A DNA stretch of 64,000 nucleotides from Bacteroidales bacterium. GTDB lineage: Bacteria > Bacteroidota > Bacteroidia > Bacteroidales > P3. Both the position numbers and the translations under genes were made by a program. Every line of letters begins with the position of its first letter. The stretch's first letter is position 1. Below, piece by piece: positions 60,729 to 64,000 of the stretch. The notes under the pieces were generated by a model. That model did not search any database and was not told the DNA's origin. It worked only from the letters and a program-made list of their open reading frames with translations. The DNA is taken from positions 1 through 64,000 of the forward strand of contig JAFZTV010000055.1 of assembly GCA_017618625.1 (NCBI GenBank), read 5' to 3'.

Positions 60729-60822
60729 TGTACTCACCCCTACAACACAATTAATCGGTCAAAGGCTGGCAGTCAACAATCTCAATTGTCAATTCACTAA
60801 TCACAATTCACTAATCACAATC

Positions 60823-61596
60823 ATGCTCTTCGAAAATTCCATAGTTGGCCCTATCCACAGTCGGCGGCTCGGCTCGTCGCTGGGAGTGAACCTCCTGCCG
60901 CTCAAACATAAATACTGCTCATACGACTGCATATACTGCGAATGTGGATGGAACAAAGAATCGGAACAGCAGGAAAAGGTTTTCGCCACACCCTCAGAGC
61001 TGAAAGGGTTGCTGCAACGGCGTCTGGAACAGCTGAAAGAAGAGGGTGCTCGGGTTGACTCGTTCACCTTTGCCGGCAACGGGGAGCCGACGCTCTATCC
61101 GCAGTTTCCAGAGATGGTCGATGTGGTGAGAGAAATGCGCGACCTCTACTATCCCAAGGCGGTCACAACCCTGCTTACCAACGCCACTCAGCTGAGACGC
61201 AAGGAGATTTTCGACGCGGTGATGAAACTCGACAACCCTGTGTTGAAGCTCGATGCAGGAACAGAGCGTATGCGTCAGCTGATAAACAAGAACAACGATA
61301 TGGGGTGCACCTGGGATGAGTTGATAGCGAACTTGACCGCTTTCGGCAGCCACGGAATCATACAGACGCTGCTTTTTGACGGCTACAGCGAAGGGCAGCA
61401 TGTAAGCAACATCATCGACAGCGAGTTCACACCCTACCTCGCTTACCTGAAACAGATATGTCCGAGGTATGTAATGTTGTATGCCCTCGACCGCGCAACC
61501 CCCGAAAAAGACTTGCGTAAACTCTCTGTCGAGGAACTTGAGCAGTACGCGCAAGTGATTAGAAAAGAGGGTATTGAGGTGAAAGTTTACGGCTGA
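60823..61596 (+). CDS. Radical SAM protein
   Basis: 257 residues from ATG 60823; the open frame reaches further up, but that part is repeat leader. The Fe-S cluster motif is Cys32, Cys36, Cys39 (KYCSYDCIYCE). SAM-binding strands are FTFAGNGEPTLYPQF and TTLLTNATQL, followed by VLKLDAGTERM. It looks like the bacterial radical SAM group of unknown role that is sometimes annotated as a wybutosine-like enzyme; I cannot assign a substrate. The leader at 60788-60822 is almost the same as that of the dead ddl start. Confidence 0.88.
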   Translation: MLFENSIVGPIHSRRLGSSLGVNLLPLKHKYCSYDCIYCECGWNKESEQQEKVFATPSELKGLLQRRLEQLKEEGARVDSFTFAGNGEPTLYPQFPEMVDVVREMRDLYYPKAVTTLLTNATQLRRKEIFDAVMKLDNPVLKLDAGTERMRQLINKNNDMGCTWDELIANLTAFGSHGIIQTLLFDGYSEGQHVSNIIDSEFTPYLAYLKQICPRYVMLYALDRATPEKDLRKLSVEELEQYAQVIRKEGIEVKVYG

Positions 61597-61609
61597 TAGA
61601 TAAAAATAT

Positions 61610-61640
61610 TTTGTCAGTTTACAAGAAATGTGTACTTTTG
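61610..61640 (+). promoter_or_regulatory. Promoter of tRNA-Cys
   Basis: TTTG at 61610-61613, a 19-bp spacer and TACTTTTG at 61633-61640: a full match to the Bacteroidetes consensus, with transcription expected about 15 bp before the tRNA. Confidence 0.8.
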
Positions 61641-61661
61641 CAAAACTTTAACAAGTAAAAA

Positions 61662-61732
61662 GGTCGTTTGGCCGAGGGGCTAGGCACAGGTCTGCAAAAC
61701 CTGCTACTCCGGTTCAAATCCGGAAGCGACCT
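61662..61732 (+). tRNA. tRNA-Cys (GCA)
   Basis: 71 nt without encoded CCA. Acceptor GGTCGTT/AGCGACC, anticodon stem CAGGT/ACCTG with loop CTGCAAA (anticodon GCA), T arm CTCCGG-TTCAAAT-CCGGAA. Discriminator base T, as is usual for tRNA-Cys. Confidence 0.95.
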
Positions 61733-61736
61733 CAAA

Positions 61737-61775
61737 AGAAAAGAGCTTCATCCGAAGCTCTTTTCTTGTTTTATG
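61737..61775 (+). terminator. Terminator after tRNA-Cys
   Basis: Arms AAAAGAGCTTC / GAAGCTCTTTT with a 4-5 base loop, then CTTGTTTT. The A-rich left arm lets it serve uvrB on the other strand too. Confidence 0.85.
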
Positions 61776-61804
61776 TTGATATGTTTTTATGTCGTTGTGT
61801 GGGG

Positions 61805-63967
61805 TTAGTCGCCGCGTGCGTCGTTCAACGCATCCTGCATGGCTTTTATCTCGTCGCGGTAGCGGGCTGCGGCCATAAAGTCCATCTCTTTGGCAGCCAG
61901 CTGCATCTTGCGCTGCGCCTCGCGTATGTCCTTACGCAACTGTTCTTTGCTGCGTGGGTCGAGCTTTTTAGAATTTAGGATAGTTGATTCCGCTGACTGC
62001 TGACTTCTGTCTGCTGACTGCTGAGAGCCATAATCCTGTCGATCCTCGGCGGCATGACTGCTGTGTGAGGCGGGTGTGTTGAGTGCGTATGGCGAGGCAG
62101 CGATGTTGGGTATGTTAGGCGGTTCGGGCACTTTGTTTTCGTTGCGTTCCTCCGCGGCACGCTCTATCACCGAAGTGCTACCCATGATGGCCTCGGTGCT
62201 TTTCACTATCTGTTTAGGAACGATATGGTGCTCGATATTGTATTTTATCTGTTTCTCGCGGTGACGGTTGGTTTCGTCTATGGCGCGTTGCATGCTTCCG
62301 GTTATTGTGTCGCCATAGAGGATAGCCTTGCTGTGGATGTTACGTGCCGCACGCCCTATGGTTTGAATCAACGCTCGGTCGCTGCGTAGGAACCCTTCTT
62401 TGTCGGCGTCGAGAATCGCCACCAACGACACCTCAGGCAGGTCAAGTCCCTCCCTTAAGAGGTTCACTCCCACCAGTACGTCGAAGACACCCATACGAAG
62501 GTCCCTCATAATCTCCACGCGTTCGAGCGTGTCCACGTCGGAGTGGATGTATTTGGTACGTATGCCGAGGTTTATCAGGTAAGACGACAATTCCTCAGCC
62601 ATACGCTTTGTAAGGGTCGTCACCAACACACGCTCTTTCTTGTAAACGGTCTTCTCTATCTCATCGAGCAGGTCGTCCACCTGATTGATGGCAGGCCGAA
62701 CTTCCACCACGGGGTCGAGCAAGCCAGTTGGGCGTATGACCTGCTCCACCACCACGCCTTCGGATTCCTCCAGTTCGTACTCGGCAGGTGTGGCGCTGAT
62801 ATATATCGTCTGGTGTGTCAGGTCGTAGAACTCGTCGTAGGTTAGCGGACGGTTGTCCAATGCCGACGGCAGGCGGAATCCGTATTCCACCAGAGAGGTC
62901 TTGCGGCTTCGGTCGCCTCCATACATGGCTTGAATCTGTGGTATCGTCACATGGCTCTCGTCAACCACCAGCAGGAAGTCTTCGGGGAAATAGTCAATCA
63001 GGCAGAATGGGCGGCTGCCTTCGCGACGTCCGTCGAAATAGCGCGAGTAGTTCTCGATGCCGCTGCAGTAACCCAGTTCGGCAATCATCTCGATATCGTA
63101 GTTCACCCTCTCCTCAAGCCTTGCGGCTTCGAGGTTGCGTCCCTGCTCTTTAAACCAGTCGCGGCGTTCGAACATATCTGTCTGTATCTGGTGCAGCACT
63201 TCCGACATGCTGTCCTTCGAGGTGATGAAGTTGCTTGCGGGGTAGATATAAGCCTCAGTCAGTTTTTCTAACGTCTGTCCGCTCACGGGGTCGAAACTCT
63301 CGATACTCTCTATCTCGTCGTCCCAGAAGCAGATGCGGTAGCAGAAGTCGGCAAACGACGGGAAGATATCTACGGTGTCACCCTTGACTCTGAATCGTCC
63401 GTTGACGAACTCTATCTCGTTGCGCACATACTGAGCGTCAAGCAATTGTGTCAGCAGGTGGTCGCGCACCAGCTTCTCGCCTGATTTGATATGGATGGTG
63501 CTTTCCTTGAAGCTTTCGGGGTTTCCGATGCCGTAGATGCAGCTCACCGAGCACACCACTATCACGTCCCTGCGACCGCTCAGAAGCGCCGACGAGGCGC
63601 GCAGACGTAGTTTGTCAAGCTCATCGTTTATCTGTAGGTCTTTCTCAATGTAGGTGTTTGTTGCGGGTATATATGCTTCGGGTTGGTAGTAGTCGTAGTA
63701 GCTTACAAAATACTCCACCGCGTTGTTTGGGAAGAACTGCTTGAACTCGCCGTAGAGCTGAGCCGCAAGGGTTTTGTTGTGGCTCATCACCAGCGTCGGG
63801 CGGTTCAGTTTCGCAATGACGTTGGCTACGGTGAACGTCTTGCCCGACCCCGTGACTCCCAGCAGCACCTGTGCCCGTTGTCCGGCGTTGATGCCGTCAA
63901 CCAGTTGCCGTATAGCCTCCGGCTGGTCGCCCATAGGCGCAAATTCAGATATCAGTTCAAAGTCCAT
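61805..63967 (-). CDS. uvrB: UvrABC excinuclease subunit B
   Basis: 720 residues from ATG 63967. The in-frame ATG at 64000 lies upstream of the likely transcription start set by the -7 box at 63988-63995. UvrB verifies DNA damage and loads UvrC. Walker A is [14 protein letters not shown] (about 37-50), the beta-hairpin region is [13 protein letters not shown], and helicase motifs include [10 protein letters not shown] and IGRAARN. The C-terminal UvrC-binding UVR motif ([21 protein letters not shown]) is intact. About 45 extra residues of low complexity ([21 protein letters not shown], then QQSAES) lie before it, explaining the length above the usual 660-680. Confidence 0.97.
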   Translation of the reverse strand: MDFELISEFAPMGDQPEAIRQLVDGINAGQRAQVLLGVTGSGKTFTVANVIAKLNRPTLVMSHNKTLAAQLYGEFKQFFPNNAVEYFVSYYDYYQPEAYIPATNTYIEKDLQINDELDKLRLRASSALLSGRRDVIVVCSVSCIYGIGNPESFKESTIHIKSGEKLVRDHLLTQLLDAQYVRNEIEFVNGRFRVKGDTVDIFPSFADFCYRICFWDDEIESIESFDPVSGQTLEKLTEAYIYPASNFITSKDSMSEVLHQIQTDMFERRDWFKEQGRNLEAARLEERVNYDIEMIAELGYCSGIENYSRYFDGRREGSRPFCLIDYFPEDFLLVVDESHVTIPQIQAMYGGDRSRKTSLVEYGFRLPSALDNRPLTYDEFYDLTHQTIYISATPAEYELEESEGVVVEQVIRPTGLLDPVVEVRPAINQVDDLLDEIEKTVYKKERVLVTTLTKRMAEELSSYLINLGIRTKYIHSDVDTLERVEIMRDLRMGVFDVLVGVNLLREGLDLPEVSLVAILDADKEGFLRSDRALIQTIGRAARNIHSKAILYGDTITGSMQRAIDETNRHREKQIKYNIEHHIVPKQIVKSTEAIMGSTSVIERAAEERNENKVPEPPNIPNIAASPYALNTPASHSSHAAEDRQDYGSQQSADRSQQSAESTILNSKKLDPRSKEQLRKDIREAQRKMQLAAKEMDFMAAARYRDEIKAMQDALNDARGD

Positions 63968-63987
63968 CCGTCCTCGGTTTGAGGGTA

Positions 63988-63995
63988 CAAAATTA
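63988..63995 (-). promoter_or_regulatory. -7 box deciding the uvrB start
   Basis: The reverse strand reads TAATTTTG, matching TAnnTTTG, 21 bp upstream of ATG 63967 and overlapping the codons after the ATG at 64000. Confidence 0.5.
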
Positions 63996-64000
63996 CACAT

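Noticed and set aside
59733..60737. 334-codon reverse frame across ddl
   Set aside because: Shadow of the intact ddl; no domain in the reverse product.

Overview
The window looks like chromosome from an uncultured member of the Bacteroidetes, most likely order Bacteroidales. The evidence is seen directly. Many genes are preceded by the Bacteroidetes -7 box TAnnTTTG, two of them with a well-spaced TTTG -33 box, and clear Shine-Dalgarno sequences are lacking. There are type IX secretion (T9SS) parts and cargo: a PorP/SprF-type barrel, a PD40-OmpA protein, and proteins with C-terminal sorting domains. Lineage-typical families are present (DUF4270, DUF5112-type kinase, GSCFA, OMP_b-brl barrel, long C10 peptidases). 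No rRNA, CRISPR array, prophage, plasmid origin or transposase is visible. Species and family cannot be fixed from the sequence.

Layout: 1-780 is the N-terminal part of an M20 dipeptidase. 1236-1937 is a membrane-anchored TPR protein. 2189-6063 is a forward run: DHOD-like flavoprotein, four-helix-bundle protein, KdsA, a DEDD exonuclease and an FAH-like protein. 6070-9759 (reverse) holds the T9SS-type PD40/OmpA and PorP/SprF pair plus tsaD. 10364-14952 is a forward surface cluster: lipoprotein, outer-membrane barrel with a very charged tail, short T9SS-sorted protein, and an 801-residue modular surface protein. 15022-18756 is purL. 18959-24720 is a tandem array of three secreted C10 cysteine peptidases. 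Then come a lamin-tail protein and pepD; a NUC1 nuclease lipoprotein, initiator tRNA, aquaporin and DsbD; a small membrane protein, a conserved hypothetical and a two-component pair; nadB, maf, a YwqK/MORN-like repeat protein, a DUF4270 lipoprotein and a glycogen-synthase-like protein; RNase R, an M3 oligopeptidase and a coiled-coil lipoprotein.

47002-48705 is a 1.7-kb non-coding island full of tandem repeats, inverted repeats, hairpins and promoter-like elements. After it come a DUF4424 protein and a transglutaminase-fold protein, then the forward block dnaE - GSCFA - VanX-like dipeptidase - ddl. A reverse-strand TonB-receptor-like barrel gene sits between a dead 5' copy of ddl and the intact ddl. 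The window ends with a radical SAM protein, tRNA-Cys and uvrB.

The most unusual signals are: (a) intergenic arrays at four separate sites that keep an 11-bp phase although the units differ, the longest about 230 bp; (b) the duplicated, synonymously diverged 5' end of ddl flanking the barrel gene; (c) an orphan promoter-hairpin-T6 unit of about 80 nt between the glycogen-synthase-like gene and rnr, a small-RNA candidate; (d) the island at 47-48.7 kb, including a 139-bp nested inverted repeat; (e) a promoter-containing element found three times, twice beside an 11-bp array. Gene functions are assigned by reading motifs; no database search was possible.
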